Source: an uncultured Prevotella sp. (GTDB lineage: Bacteria > Bacteroidota > Bacteroidia > Bacteroidales > Bacteroidaceae). Taken from it: a stretch of 64,000 nt of DNA. Positions 17,351-26,257 of the stretch are shown one piece after another. The first letter of the stretch is position 1. The number at the start of each line of letters is the position of its first letter. Made by a program: the position numbers and the translations under genes. The notes under the pieces were generated by a model. That model was not told the DNA's origin, did no database searches, and saw only the letters and a program-made list of their open reading frames with translations. The stretch covers positions 1 through 64,000 of the forward strand of contig CAMJBL010000007.1 of assembly GCA_946403845.1 (NCBI GenBank), in the 5' to 3' direction.

Positions 17351-17890
17351 ATGACAAATTTCAAAGACTTGGCGCAATTGCGTCGCAGCCATCGGAAATT
17401 TACGGAAGAGGAAATCGATGGCGATGATCTGAAATTGATTCTCCGTGCAGGTCTGATGGCGCCCACCTCCAAGGGGCAGAGGGCCTGGCAATTCGTGGTG
17501 GTCGACGATAAACTGGATCTCGAAAAACTCTCTGATGCCAAGAATCTTGGCGGACAATTCCTGAAGGGGGCTCCTGTGGCTATCGTCGTATTGGGCGACC
17601 CCATGCAGAACGACTGTTGGATTGAGGATGGTGCCATTGCCGCCATCTCCATGCAGTATCAGGCAGAGGAACTGGGTCTGGGCTCCTGTTGGATTCAGAT
17701 GCGTGGACGGGGCCTTGACGACGGGACTACTGCCGACACGGTGATCCGAGGCGTGCTCGATATTCCCGAGAATCTGAACTGTCTTTGTATCCTCGCCGTG
17801 GGACATAAGGCTGACGAGCGTAAACCGCAGAACGAGGATAAACTGAAATGGGAGAATGTGCATTTGAATAAGTTCAGAGGTGAGAAATGA
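17351..17890 (+). CDS. Nitroreductase-family flavoprotein
   Basis: 179 residues. Motif RRSHRKFTEEEID at the N-terminus gives the FMN-phosphate-binding Arg/Ser pair of nitroreductases. APTSKGQRAWQFVVV and ELGLGSCWIQMRG match the rest of the fold. It is a short member, of the type that reduces nitro compounds or quinones with NAD(P)H. Its stop overlaps the kdsC start by 4 bp. Confidence 0.85.
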   Translation: MTNFKDLAQLRRSHRKFTEEEIDGDDLKLILRAGLMAPTSKGQRAWQFVVVDDKLDLEKLSDAKNLGGQFLKGAPVAIVVLGDPMQNDCWIEDGAIAAISMQYQAEELGLGSCWIQMRGRGLDDGTTADTVIRGVLDIPENLNCLCILAVGHKADERKPQNEDKLKWENVHLNKFRGEK

Positions 17891-18405
17891 TTAACTATGA
17901 TTTAAAAAAGATCAAGGCCATCATCTTTGACATCGATGGTGTGCTGAGTGCGGAGACTATCACGCTATCGTCGGATGGCGTGCCCCTGCGGACGGTGAAT
18001 ATCAAGGACGGCTATGCCATCCAGCTGGCCATGAAACTCGGACTCCGTATTGTCATTATGACGGGAGCCAACGTGTCGAGCATCTGCCGGCGCTATGAAG
18101 GGCTGGGTGTTGAGGATATCTATGTGGGTTGTGCCGTGAAGATCAAGGCCTATGAGGCGTTTCTGGAGCAATATGGTCTCAGCGATGAGGAAGTGATGTA
18201 CATGGGTGACGACATCCCCGATCTGCAGGTCATGCGTCGGGTGGGCTGTCCGGTATGTCCCAAGGATGCCTGTCCTGAAGTTAAGGAAGCCAGTGTCTAT
18301 GTGAGTCATTGTTTGGGCGGCTATGGCTGTGGGCGTGATGTGATAGAGCAGACGCTTAGGGCTCAGGGCAAATGGGTGATGGACGAGAAAGCCTTCGGGT
18401 GGTAA
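17887..18405 (+). CDS. kdsC: 3-deoxy-D-manno-octulosonate 8-phosphate phosphatase
   Basis: 172 residues, usual for KdsC, a HAD phosphatase without a cap domain that forms a tetramer and releases KDO for lipopolysaccharide synthesis. Motif I is FDIDGVLS, motif II is IVIMTGAN and motif IV is YMGDDIPD. The end GGYGCGRDVIEQTLRAQGKW matches the KdsC tail that reaches the neighbouring subunit's active site. It begins inside the nitroreductase stop (ATGA), and maf follows 17 nt later. Confidence 0.9.
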   Translation: MINYDLKKIKAIIFDIDGVLSAETITLSSDGVPLRTVNIKDGYAIQLAMKLGLRIVIMTGANVSSICRRYEGLGVEDIYVGCAVKIKAYEAFLEQYGLSDEEVMYMGDDIPDLQVMRRVGCPVCPKDACPEVKEASVYVSHCLGGYGCGRDVIEQTLRAQGKWVMDEKAFGW

Positions 18406-18422
18406 ACCAAATCAGTTTCTCT

Positions 18423-18995
18423 ATGCTTGAAAACTATCATATCATCCTTGCTAGTAATTCGCCACGTCGCCGACAACTGCTGAGCGGACTGGATCTCGAT
18501 TTTGAGGTGAAGGTGTTGCCGGATATCGAGGAGAACTATCCCGATCATCTGAAAACGCAGGATATTCCAGTGTATATCGCTACCGAGAAGGCTGCTGCCT
18601 ATCAGGATCTGATGGCTGAGCATGATTTGATAATCACGGCTGATACCGTCGTGGTCCTGGGTGATGAAGTGTTGGGCAAACCCGTCGATGCCGAGGATGC
18701 CAAACGGATGTTGCGTGCCCTTAGTGGAAAGACTCATCAGGTCATTACAGGCGTTTGTCTGATGACCCGCCAGCGTCGGCGTAGTTTCGCCGTGACAACA
18801 GACGTGACGTTCAAGGATCTGAAGGAGGAAGAGATTACCTATTATGTTGAAAAATACCAGCCGATGGACAAGGCCGGTGCCTATGGCATCCAGGAATGGA
18901 TAGGCTATATTGGTGTCACAAGTTTGAATGGCAGTTATTTCAATGTGATGGGATTGCCTGTGCAACGGATCTATAACGAACTTAAAGTGTTCTAA
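18423..18995 (+). CDS. maf: Maf-family nucleoside triphosphate pyrophosphatase
   Basis: 190 residues from the ATG at 18423; a frame extension into kdsC is not used. The signature LASNSPRRRQLLSGL at the N-terminus, ADTVVVLGDEVLGKP and SGKTHQVITGVCL are typical of Maf/YhdE enzymes, which hydrolyse dTTP, UTP or modified nucleotides. A terminator follows. Confidence 0.9.
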   Translation: MLENYHIILASNSPRRRQLLSGLDLDFEVKVLPDIEENYPDHLKTQDIPVYIATEKAAAYQDLMAEHDLIITADTVVVLGDEVLGKPVDAEDAKRMLRALSGKTHQVITGVCLMTRQRRRSFAVTTDVTFKDLKEEEITYYVEKYQPMDKAGAYGIQEWIGYIGVTSLNGSYFNVMGLPVQRIYNELKVF

Positions 18996-19001
18996 TTTGA
19001 C

Positions 19002-19028
19002 AAAAATGACCCTTCATAGGGTCTTTTT
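19002..19028 (+). terminator. Terminator after maf
   Basis: Stem GACCCT/AGGGTC (19008-19013 and 19018-19023) with a 4-nt loop, followed by TTTTT. Confidence 0.8.
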
Positions 19029-19039
19029 ATTTGAATTAA

Positions 19040-19071
19040 TTTGTTTTTTAGATTGATTTTATCTACATTTG
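19040..19071 (+). promoter_or_regulatory. Orphan promoter with no gene downstream
   Basis: -33 TTTG at 19040-19043, exactly 20 bp, -7 TACATTTG at 19064-19071. The only feature downstream on this strand is a terminator hairpin 50 bp further on. Confidence 0.65.
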
Positions 19072-19077
19072 CAAACG

Positions 19078-19157
19078 ATAACTAGTAATTTTAATCTATA
19101 TTTATCATTTTCCATTTTTATTAAAGGGACTTGTCTGAGAAGATAGGTCTCTTTTTA
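19078..19157 (+). ncRNA. Candidate small RNA of about 80 nt
   Basis: It lies between the orphan promoter (19040-19071) and a strong intrinsic terminator. The terminator stem runs 19123-19136 against 19141-19154 (14 pairs, three of them G-U) with a GAGA tetraloop and a TTTTT tail. The first 45 nt are very A/U-rich and hold no ATG. It is either a small RNA or a short decoy transcript. The 3' end overlaps the last codon of the convergent methyltransferase gene, so antisense action there is possible. Inference from sequence only. Confidence 0.45.
19123..19156 (+). terminator. Terminator with GAGA tetraloop
   Basis: Stem AAAGGGACTTGTCT with GAGA loop and AGATAGGTCTCTTT, then T residues. It ends the candidate sRNA and lies at the end of the convergent methyltransferase gene. 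Confidence 0.75.
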
Positions 19158-19907
19158 TGTTGTATGCCTCCGTCTGAACTCCGAACAGGTGATGGCAGTG
19201 GCAATAGCGACGTTGAGACTCTCGGCACTCTCGCCATGGTGGAAATTGGGGATGAGCAGCCGGTGGGTGACCCGTTGGCGTACGGACTCAGAAATGCCAT
19301 TACCCTCATTGCCCATGACGATGATACCTTCCTGGGAGAGTGTTTGCCGGTAGATGTCGCTGCCATCGAGCAGGGTGCCATAGACAGGGTAGGATGGGGG
19401 GAGCGTCTGGAAGAGCTGCAGCAGGTCGCAATAAATAATATGTACGTGCGCAAGACTGCCCATCGTGGCCTGCACCACCTTGGGATTATAGGCATCGGCT
19501 GTATCCTCGCTGCAATAGATGGTGTCAATGCCAAACCAGTCGGCTATGCGGATAATGGTGCCTAAGTTGCCGGGGTCCTGAATGCCATCGAGTGCTAAAG
19601 ATAGTGAATAGTGATTAGTGAATAGTGAATAGTTCGGTTCGGGGATGGGGAAGATGGCGAGCACCTGTTGGGGGTTCTGAAGGAAACTGATGCGGCGGAG
19701 CTCATCAACGGTAATCGTCGTGAGCGCGGTGGTGTCAGGAAGATTGTCGGAATGCCAGTCGTCGGTGGCGAAAACGGCCTTGGGCTGGTATCGCTTCATG
19801 AGGTCGCCGACCACTTTCGGACCTTCGGCCACGAAACAGTTTTCACGCTTGCGGAACTTTTTCAATTCCAGCTGACGGATATATTTTATCTGATTTTTGC
19901 TAATCAT
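19155..19907 (-). CDS. TrmH/SpoU-family RNA 2'-O-methyltransferase
   Basis: 250 residues from the ATG at 19907. An N-terminal substrate-binding domain (KYIRQLELKKFRKRENCFVAEG) is followed by a SPOUT domain with motif 1 (LDGIQDPGNLGTIIRIA), motif 2 (GIIVMGNEGNGIS) and motif 3 (SLNVAIATAI). It should methylate a ribose in rRNA or tRNA using S-adenosylmethionine. Between the two domains is an extra segment, NYSLFTNHYSLS, encoded by a GTGAATA heptamer block. An in-frame extension to 19979 would start upstream of the transcript start and is not used. Confidence 0.88.
   Translation of the reverse strand: MISKNQIKYIRQLELKKFRKRENCFVAEGPKVVGDLMKRYQPKAVFATDDWHSDNLPDTTALTTITVDELRRISFLQNPQQVLAIFPIPEPNYSLFTNHYSLSLALDGIQDPGNLGTIIRIADWFGIDTIYCSEDTADAYNPKVVQATMGSLAHVHIIYCDLLQLFQTLPPSYPVYGTLLDGSDIYRQTLSQEGIIVMGNEGNGISESVRQRVTHRLLIPNFHHGESAESLNVAIATAITCSEFRRRHTT
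19604..19634 (+). repeat. Heptamer block B1 (GTGAATA family) inside the methyltransferase gene
   Basis: Units GTGAATA, GTGATTA, GTGAATA, GTGAATA, then GTT. On the minus (coding) strand it is open in frame and encodes a hydrophobic/aromatic insert at the domain junction. Confidence 0.9.
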
Positions 19908-19918
19908 TTCGGTTTTTG

Positions 19919-19954
19919 TTTGCAAAGATAAAGATTTATTTCTATCTTTGCAAA
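19919..19954. promoter_or_regulatory. Symmetric bidirectional promoter
   Basis: Plus strand: -33 TTTG (19919-19922), 20 bp, -7 TATCTTTG (19943-19950). Minus strand: -33 TTTG (19954-19951), 20 bp, -7 TATCTTTG (19930-19923). The two promoters cover the same 36 bp, so only one polymerase can bind at a time. They serve the methyltransferase and Omp85 genes. Confidence 0.85.
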
Positions 19955-19972
19955 CAAATTCGTGAGATATTG

Positions 19973-22186
19973 ATGTCAAGACACCAAATAGGCCTGTTGG
20001 CCATCGTTTCCCTGCTCATGCTTTTCTGTGCATGTTCGACCTCGCGCGACATCCCGGAAGGTGAAGTCATGCTGGATCGCGTGTCGGTGGTGGCCGATGG
20101 GAAATACAAAGACATCAATACGTCGCAACTGAAGAGCTATGTGCGCCAGAAGGGTAATACCCGTTGGTTTTCGCTGGCAAAGATTCCCTTGGGCATTTAC
20201 CGGATGGCAGGAGACGACAGTACCCGCTGGATTAACCGAACCCTTCACTCTATTGGCGAGGCCCCCGTGCTGTTTGATTCGCTGCAGGCCCGGAAGTCGT
20301 GTGAGGAGCTCCAGCTGGCCCTTCGCAACCTTGGTTATCTGGATGCACAGGTGGAGCTGTTTACGACCCTTAAGCGAAAGAAGCTCGATGTCTACTATGT
20401 GCTTCATCCAGGCAGTCATTATTACATCAGGAATCTGACGTATGACATTCAGGACAGTGTGATTGCTGGTTTGCTGAGATATGACAAACGAGGTCTTCAT
20501 GAAAGCATGCAGTTTAATGTGAACGCCCTCAATGAAGAGCGCTCCCGACTGACCTCTTTCCTGCAGAATAACGGCTATTACCGTTTCCATAAGGAGTTTA
20601 TTACCTTCCTGGCCGATTCCATTCAGGATTCCCACCAGGTGGATCTGACCTTGCGATTGAATCCCTATCGTACAAGTAACATCATGGATACGCTGCATAC
20701 CCGTTATACGGTCAGACGGATCAGTTATGCCAGTGGTGACCCGCAGGATTCAGTGATTCATCTGCGTGACCGGGTGCTCCGCGAGAACACCATGTTGATA
20801 GAAGGCCAGCCCTACTCGGCAGAAGGACTCCAGAATACCTATAATCATTTCGGTCGTCTTGGAGCAGTAAGGTATACCAATATCAATTTCCAGACGGCGC
20901 CTGACTCCGCCTTGCTCGATATGGATGTACAGGTGCAGACCAATAAGCCCTCGACACTCAGTTTCCAACCGGAAGGCACGAATACGGCAGGAGACCTTGG
21001 AGCCGCTGCCTCTCTCACCTATCAGAACCAGAATCTCTTCCGGGGCTCAGAGACCTTCAGCGTTCAGTTGCGTGGCGCTTATGAGGCTATCAGGGGCCTG
21101 GAAGGTTATAGGAATCAGGACTTCGTAGAGTATAGTGTCGAGAGTCGCCTGACTTTCCCGCGTTTTATCATGCCTTTCCTGAGTCGTGAGATGCGTCGGA
21201 GGACGATTGCCACCAGTGAAGTGTCGCTTCTTTTCGATACCCAGAACCGTCCGGAATTCCATCGTCGGGTGCTCTCTGCAGGCTGGCGTTACCGATGGAA
21301 ACCTCAGTCGCGTTTTGACCAGTATCAGTTTGATCTCCTCGATCTGAACTACATCTTTATGCCTTGGGTCAGCGAGACCTTCAAGAAAGAATATCTGCAG
21401 GATAACAGTAATTATAATGTCATCCTCAGGTATAACTACGAGGATTTGTTTATTATGAAGACGGGGTTCGGCTATAGTTATAATAACGGTCATGTGGCTA
21501 TCAAAACCAATGTGGAAACGGCAGGTAATCTGCTCAATCTGGGTAGTGCGTTGTTCCATGCAGAGAAGGATGGAGAAGGGCATTACAACGTGTTTAACAT
21601 CGCCTATGCTCAGTATGTGAAAGGTGATGTGGATTTTACCTGTAACCTGCTGCCGAACTATCAGGACCAGTTGGTGTTCCACTGTGGCTTGGGCATTGCC
21701 TATCCTTACGGCAACAGTACGGTGCTGCCGTTTGAAAAACGCTATTTCTCGGGTGGTGCCAATAGTGTGCGTGGATGGAGTGTGAGAAGTCTGGGGCCAG
21801 GACGCTACAAGGGTCGTGATGGCAACATCAATTTCATCACACAGACGGGTGATATGAAGTTGGACCTGAATCTGGAATACCGTACACACCTGTTCTGGAA
21901 ATTCGGCGGTGCGGTGTTTGTGGATGCGGGTAATATCTGGACGATCCGCGATTACGAACAACAGCCCGGAGGCCAGTTCAAGCTTCAGAACATCCTCAGC
22001 GACTTGGCCGTGAGTTACGGATTGGGACTCCGTCTGAATTTTGATTATTTTATCATGCGCTTTGACCTAGGCATGAAGGCTGTGAATCCGGCGTATGAAA
22101 CAGAAGAGGAAGAGCATTATGCCATCATCCACCCACGACTGAGTCGCGACTTCGCTTTCCATTTCGCCGTGGGACTGCCGTTCTAA
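19973..22186 (+). CDS. Omp85/BamA-TamA family outer-membrane protein with lipobox
   Basis: 737 residues from the ATG at 19973. The signal sequence ends in a lipobox-like LFCACS, so the mature N-terminus may be lipid-modified. POTRA-like repeats follow (about residues 40-330: VSVVADGKYKDINTSQLKSYVRQ, YTVRRISYASGDPQDSV), then a 16-strand-type barrel with the Omp85 motif region (RYFSGGANSVRGWSVRSLGPG) and a C-terminal Phe. It resembles TamA/BamA-like proteins of Bacteroidota that insert or move proteins across the outer membrane. It is probably a paralogue rather than the essential BamA, judging by the lipobox. Confidence 0.85.
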   Translation: MSRHQIGLLAIVSLLMLFCACSTSRDIPEGEVMLDRVSVVADGKYKDINTSQLKSYVRQKGNTRWFSLAKIPLGIYRMAGDDSTRWINRTLHSIGEAPVLFDSLQARKSCEELQLALRNLGYLDAQVELFTTLKRKKLDVYYVLHPGSHYYIRNLTYDIQDSVIAGLLRYDKRGLHESMQFNVNALNEERSRLTSFLQNNGYYRFHKEFITFLADSIQDSHQVDLTLRLNPYRTSNIMDTLHTRYTVRRISYASGDPQDSVIHLRDRVLRENTMLIEGQPYSAEGLQNTYNHFGRLGAVRYTNINFQTAPDSALLDMDVQVQTNKPSTLSFQPEGTNTAGDLGAAASLTYQNQNLFRGSETFSVQLRGAYEAIRGLEGYRNQDFVEYSVESRLTFPRFIMPFLSREMRRRTIATSEVSLLFDTQNRPEFHRRVLSAGWRYRWKPQSRFDQYQFDLLDLNYIFMPWVSETFKKEYLQDNSNYNVILRYNYEDLFIMKTGFGYSYNNGHVAIKTNVETAGNLLNLGSALFHAEKDGEGHYNVFNIAYAQYVKGDVDFTCNLLPNYQDQLVFHCGLGIAYPYGNSTVLPFEKRYFSGGANSVRGWSVRSLGPGRYKGRDGNINFITQTGDMKLDLNLEYRTHLFWKFGGAVFVDAGNIWTIRDYEQQPGGQFKLQNILSDLAVSYGLGLRLNFDYFIMRFDLGMKAVNPAYETEEEEHYAIIHPRLSRDFAFHFAVGLPF

Positions 22187-22207
22187 AACATTAAAAATGT
22201 ATAATTC

Positions 22208-22239
22208 TTTGGTTGTACAGTGTTTTTTGTGTACTTTTG
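22208..22239 (+). promoter_or_regulatory. Promoter of the MBL-fold gene
   Basis: -33 TTTG at 22208-22211, 20 bp, -7 TACTTTTG at 22232-22239; ATG at 22258. Confidence 0.8.
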
Positions 22240-22257
22240 CACAAAATATAAACCAAA

Positions 22258-23061
22258 ATGCTGAAATTTATATCGTTTGGGAGCGGTAGTAGTGGTAATT
22301 GCTATTATCTCGGCACCGCAACAGACGGATTACTTGTAGATATAGGAGTTGGCTTAAGAACGCTCAAGAAGTATGCGAGGGATTATGGCATCAGTCTCAG
22401 TTCGGTGCGGCGGATCCTAATTACGCATGATCACGCAGACCACATCAAGTCTGTTGGAGCTTTCAGCCATGATTACAATGTGCCCGTCTATGCCACAGAG
22501 AAGGTTCACCTGGGCATAGACCATAACTATTGTGTTCAACGGAAGCTGTTGAAAGAGCAGAAACTGTTCTTAGAGCCAGGAACCACCGTCAGATTGGGCG
22601 ATTTTATGATAACCCCCTTTTCTGTGCCTCACGATGCCAGTGAGAATGTGGGGTATAAGATAGAGGTCGAGGGTATTGTCTTTGTCATCATGACGGATGC
22701 TGGCAGTGTGACAGAGGAGATGAGGGAATTCATCGGTGAAGCCAATTATCTTGTGATTGAGGCTAACCATGATGTGGAAATGCTGCAGGACGGTCCTTAT
22801 CCCCAGTATCTGAAAGACAGGATTATCAGTCCGAATGGTCATTTGTCGAATAAAGATTGCGGTCAGGTGTTGGCAGAGAATATGACGGAGCGGTTGAAAC
22901 ATGTCTGGTTGTGTCATCTGAGTGAGGAGAACAATCACCCGGAGTTGGCACGAAAGACGGTGGATGCCATTCTGCGCAGTTATGGCATCATCCCAGGCAA
23001 GGATGTTCAACTGGAAGTGCTGAAGCGGAAAATGCCGAGTGAAGTGTATGAATTAGCGTAA
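22258..23061 (+). CDS. MBL-fold metallohydrolase, YycJ/WalJ-like
   Basis: 267 residues. The metal-binding signature THDHADH (HxHxDH), the SGSSGNCYYL opening, the EANHD motif and a late His in HVWLCHLSEENNHPE are typical of the YycJ/WalJ group, which includes nucleases linked to DNA replication and cell-wall signalling. Single gene with its own promoter; the leu leader promoter starts 46 bp after its stop. Confidence 0.85.
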   Translation: MLKFISFGSGSSGNCYYLGTATDGLLVDIGVGLRTLKKYARDYGISLSSVRRILITHDHADHIKSVGAFSHDYNVPVYATEKVHLGIDHNYCVQRKLLKEQKLFLEPGTTVRLGDFMITPFSVPHDASENVGYKIEVEGIVFVIMTDAGSVTEEMREFIGEANYLVIEANHDVEMLQDGPYPQYLKDRIISPNGHLSNKDCGQVLAENMTERLKHVWLCHLSEENNHPELARKTVDAILRSYGIIPGKDVQLEVLKRKMPSEVYELA

Positions 23062-23106
23062 AAAGTTGTAATTTGATACGCTTTTGAGCAAAAAAACGAC
23101 AAAATG

Positions 23107-23138
23107 TTTGTTGATATCAAAATTAAGTTATAAATTTG
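23107..23138 (+). promoter_or_regulatory. Promoter of the leu operon leader
   Basis: -33 TTTG at 23107-23110, exactly 20 bp, -7 TAAATTTG at 23131-23138. Transcription would start near 23145, giving a leader of about 210 nt before leuA. Confidence 0.85.
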
Positions 23139-23168
23139 CAGCCGAAATTAAACAATAATAGAAATAAG

Positions 23169-23252
23169 ATGAAAAGTCTGAACCTAATTAGCGCCATTAT
23201 TATTCGACTGCAGGATGTAGTCGGAAGTGATTTAGGTGTATATATAAAATAG
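23169..23252 (+). CDS. Branched-chain amino acid leader peptide
   Basis: A 27-residue ORF (ATG at 23169, TAG at 23250-23252) between the leu promoter and an intrinsic terminator. Twelve of 27 residues are Ile, Leu or Val: 5 Ile, 4 Leu, 3 Val, including Ile-Ile-Ile at codons 10-12 and Val-Val at 17-18. This is the mark of a ribosome-stalling attenuation leader for branched-chain amino acid genes. The Ile triplet (23196-23204) lies directly upstream of the first hairpin segment of the attenuator. Too short for automatic gene callers. Confidence 0.8.
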   Translation: MKSLNLISAIIIRLQDVVGSDLGVYIK

Positions 23253-23312
23253 GTATAGGATACATAAAAAGATATAGAGCCTTTCTCACTTCCGAGTGTG
23301 AAAGGCTTTTTA
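23205..23312 (+). promoter_or_regulatory. leu operon attenuator (segments 1:2, 2:3, 3:4)
   Basis: Segment 1:2 hairpin: CGACTGCA (23205-23212) pairs with TGTAGTCG (23216-23223), loop GGA. Antiterminator 2:3: TCGGAAGTGA (23221-23230) is a perfect 10-nt complement of TCACTTCCGA (23286-23295). Terminator 3:4: 23278-23289 pairs with 23296-23307 (11 of 12 pairs, loop TTCCGA), followed by a T-run. A ribosome held at the Ile triplet would cover segment 1, free segment 2 to pair with 3, and so let transcription reach leuA. Confidence 0.8.
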
Positions 23313-23357
23313 GTTTTAGACAAGAAGAATAAAAGGACAATTTTAAATATATCAAAA

Positions 23358-24863
23358 ATGAACGACAGACTTTACATTTTCGACACGACGCTCCGCGATG
23401 GAGAGCAGGTGCCCGGTTGCCAATTGAATACCGTAGAGAAAATTCAGGTGGCCAAGGCACTCGAACAACTCGGCGTGGATGTGATTGAAGCAGGATTCCC
23501 GATTAGCAGTCCAGGTGATTTTAACTCCGTCATAGAGATCTCCAAAGCGGTGACATGGCCCGTGATCTGTGCGCTGACCCGTGCGGTGGAACGTGACATC
23601 GACGTGGCATTCGAAGCCCTGAAATACGCCAAGCACAAGCGCATCCATACAGGCATCGGCACCAGCGATGAGCATATTCAGTATAAGTTCAACTCTACCC
23701 GTGAGAAGATCTTAGAACAGGCTGTCGCTGCCACCAAGTATGCCAAACGTTATGTCGATGATGTGGAGTTCTATTGTGAGGATGCCGGACGTACCGATAA
23801 TGAATATCTGGCTCAGGTGGTAGAGGCCGTTATCAAGGCAGGCGCCACTGTGGTGAATATCCCTGATACGACAGGTTACTGTCTGCCTCAGGAATATTTC
23901 GAGAAGATCAAATATCTGAAAGAGCATGTCGATGGTATCGACAAGGCCATTATCTCGACACATTGTCACAATGACCTGGGTTTGGCAACGGCTAATACTT
24001 TCAGTGGTGTGATGGCAGGTGCCCGGCAGGTGGAAGTAACCGTCAATGGTATCGGTGAGCGGGCTGGCAATACATCGTTGGAGGAGATTGCGATGATTCT
24101 GAAGTGCCACAAGAACCTTGAAATCGAAACAAATATCAACACCACGAAGATCTATCCCATCTCCCGAATGGTGTCTTCTCTGATGAATATGCCCGTTCAG
24201 CCTAATAAGGCCATTGTCGGGCGCAATGCCTTTGCCCATTCAAGCGGTATCCATCAGGACGGCGTGTTGAAGAATGTGCATACCTATGAGATTATGGATC
24301 CGAAGGATGTGGGTATTGACGACAACAGCATTTTGTTGACGGCTCGTAGTGGAAGGGCTGCCCTGAAGCATCGTCTGCATATGAACGGCGTCGATCTGGA
24401 AGAGCAGAAACTCGACAAGATCTATGAGAAGTTCCTGCAACTGGCTGATCAGAAGAAAGAGGTGAGTGATGCCGATGTGCTGATGTTGGCGGGTGCTGAT
24501 ACGGCTGAGGCTCATGCCGTGAAACTCGACTTCCTGCAGGTAACAACAGGTAAGGGTGTGAAGAGTGTGGCTTCTATCGGACTTGACATCTCCGGCCAGA
24601 AGTTTGAGGCTGCTGCTTCGGGTAATGGTCCTGTGGATGCTGCCATCAAGGCGTTGAAGAAGATCATCATGAAGCAGATGACACTGAAGGAATTCACCAT
24701 TCAGGCTATCTCGAAAGGCTCTGACGATGTGGGTAAGGTGCACATGCAGGTGGAGTACGACGGCTCGTTGTACTACGGCTTCGGTGCCGATACTGATATT
24801 GTGACGGCTTCTGTGGAGGCTTATATCGACTGTATCAATAAATTCAAAAAGGCAGACGAATGA
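23358..24863 (+). CDS. leuA: 2-isopropylmalate synthase
   Basis: 501 residues, the bacterial LeuA length. First committed step of leucine synthesis: acetyl-CoA plus 2-oxoisovalerate gives 2-isopropylmalate. TIM barrel with [14 protein letters not shown] (metal-binding Asp and catalytic Arg) and [14 protein letters not shown] (metal-binding His pair), then a linker with [10 protein letters not shown] and a C-terminal leucine-binding regulatory domain (about 390-501), so feedback inhibition is likely. The start at 23358 is preferred because the longer frame from 23298 begins inside the terminator hairpin. Its stop overlaps leuC by 4 bp. Confidence 0.95.
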   Translation: MNDRLYIFDTTLRDGEQVPGCQLNTVEKIQVAKALEQLGVDVIEAGFPISSPGDFNSVIEISKAVTWPVICALTRAVERDIDVAFEALKYAKHKRIHTGIGTSDEHIQYKFNSTREKILEQAVAATKYAKRYVDDVEFYCEDAGRTDNEYLAQVVEAVIKAGATVVNIPDTTGYCLPQEYFEKIKYLKEHVDGIDKAIISTHCHNDLGLATANTFSGVMAGARQVEVTVNGIGERAGNTSLEEIAMILKCHKNLEIETNINTTKIYPISRMVSSLMNMPVQPNKAIVGRNAFAHSSGIHQDGVLKNVHTYEIMDPKDVGIDDNSILLTARSGRAALKHRLHMNGVDLEEQKLDKIYEKFLQLADQKKEVSDADVLMLAGADTAEAHAVKLDFLQVTTGKGVKSVASIGLDISGQKFEAAASGNGPVDAAIKALKKIIMKQMTLKEFTIQAISKGSDDVGKVHMQVEYDGSLYYGFGADTDIVTASVEAYIDCINKFKKADE

Positions 24864-26236
24864 ATACACTATTTGACAAGATATGGGATAGACATGTGGT
24901 CCAGCAGATAAAAGACGGGCCTACGCAACTGTATATCGACAGGCTCTATTGTCATGAGGTGACTTCGCCCCAGGCCTTTGAGGGCATGCGATCAAGAGGC
25001 TTGAAGTGTTTCCGTCCGCAACAGATCTTCTGTATGCCGGATCATAATACGCCGACACATGATCAGGATAAGCCCATTGCAGACCCTGTGTCGAAGAAGC
25101 AGGTAGATATGTTGGCAAAGAATGCTACGGATTTCGGACTGACGCATTTCGGTATGATGTCGCCTGATAACGGCATCATCCATGTTGTAGGACCCGAGAA
25201 GGGATTGAGTCTGCCGGGCATGACCATCGTTTGTGGCGACTCTCACACTTCTACCCACGGGGCTATGGGGGCTGTGGCCTTTGGCATCGGTACCTCAGAG
25301 GTTGAGATGGTGATGGCTTCACAATGTATTCTTCAGCAGAAACCCAAGTCGATGCGGATTACGATTAACGGACAACTCGGTAAGGGGGTAACGGCCAAAG
25401 ATGTCGCACTCTACCTGATGGCTCAGTTGTCGACGTCGGGCGCTACAGGCTATTTTGTGGAGTATGCTGGCGATGTGGTAAAGGCAATGTCGATGGAAGG
25501 TCGTCTGACGCTTTGCAACCTCTCTATCGAGATGGGAGCACGTGGTGGCTTTATCGCACCTGATGAGACGACCTTTAATTATATCAAAGGTAAGGAATAC
25601 GCACCGAAGGGTGAGGCTTGGGAACAGGCTGTGGCTGAGTGGAAGACTTTAAAGAGTGGCGATGATGCCGTCTTCGACAAGGAACTGGTCTTTGATGCGG
25701 CTGATATTGAACCTCGTATTACCTACGGAACGAATCCCGGTATGGGTATTGGCATCACTGAAGCAATTCCATACGAAAGTGGGGCAGGCTTTGAGAAAGC
25801 CCTCAACTATATGGGTTTCAAGGCTGGGCAAAGGCTATTGGGTACCAAGGTTGACTATGTGTTCCTCGGGGCATGTACTAATGGTAGGATTGAAGATTTC
25901 CGGGCCTTTGCCTCGATGGTGAAAGGCCGTCGGAAAGCACAAGATGTCGTTGCTTGGCTGGTGCCAGGTTCATGGGCTGTTGACCGTCAGATTCGGGAGG
26001 AAGGACTGGATAAGATTCTCAAGGCTGCAGGCTTTGAGATTCGTCAGCCAGGCTGTTCGGCCTGTTTGGCAATGAACGACGATAAGATCCCTGCCGGCAA
26101 ATTGTCGGTCTCTACTTCTAATCGTAACTTTGAGGGGCGTCAGGGCCCGGGTGCACGTACCATTCTGGCATCGCCATTGGTCGCTGCCGCCGCAGCTGTC
26201 ACTGGCGTTATCACAGATCCACGCGAGTTTCTTTAG
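24860..26236 (+). CDS. leuC: 3-isopropylmalate dehydratase large subunit
   Basis: 458 residues, usual length. Aconitase-type subunit that holds the [4Fe-4S] cluster and, with LeuD, isomerises 2- to 3-isopropylmalate. Cluster ligand Cys residues lie in FLGACTNGR and in GCSACLAMN (CxxC); [15 protein letters not shown] is the family signature. Starts in the leuA stop (ATGA). Confidence 0.95.
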   Translation: MNTLFDKIWDRHVVQQIKDGPTQLYIDRLYCHEVTSPQAFEGMRSRGLKCFRPQQIFCMPDHNTPTHDQDKPIADPVSKKQVDMLAKNATDFGLTHFGMMSPDNGIIHVVGPEKGLSLPGMTIVCGDSHTSTHGAMGAVAFGIGTSEVEMVMASQCILQQKPKSMRITINGQLGKGVTAKDVALYLMAQLSTSGATGYFVEYAGDVVKAMSMEGRLTLCNLSIEMGARGGFIAPDETTFNYIKGKEYAPKGEAWEQAVAEWKTLKSGDDAVFDKELVFDAADIEPRITYGTNPGMGIGITEAIPYESGAGFEKALNYMGFKAGQRLLGTKVDYVFLGACTNGRIEDFRAFASMVKGRRKAQDVVAWLVPGSWAVDRQIREEGLDKILKAAGFEIRQPGCSACLAMNDDKIPAGKLSVSTSNRNFEGRQGPGARTILASPLVAAAAAVTGVITDPREFL

Positions 26237-26257
26237 ACCTAAGAACATAAGAACAGA

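Noticed and set aside
23298..23357. Longer N-terminus for leuA starting at 23298
   Set aside because: This start lies inside the attenuator terminator hairpin, and the added residues do not fit LeuA. The ATG at 23358 fits.
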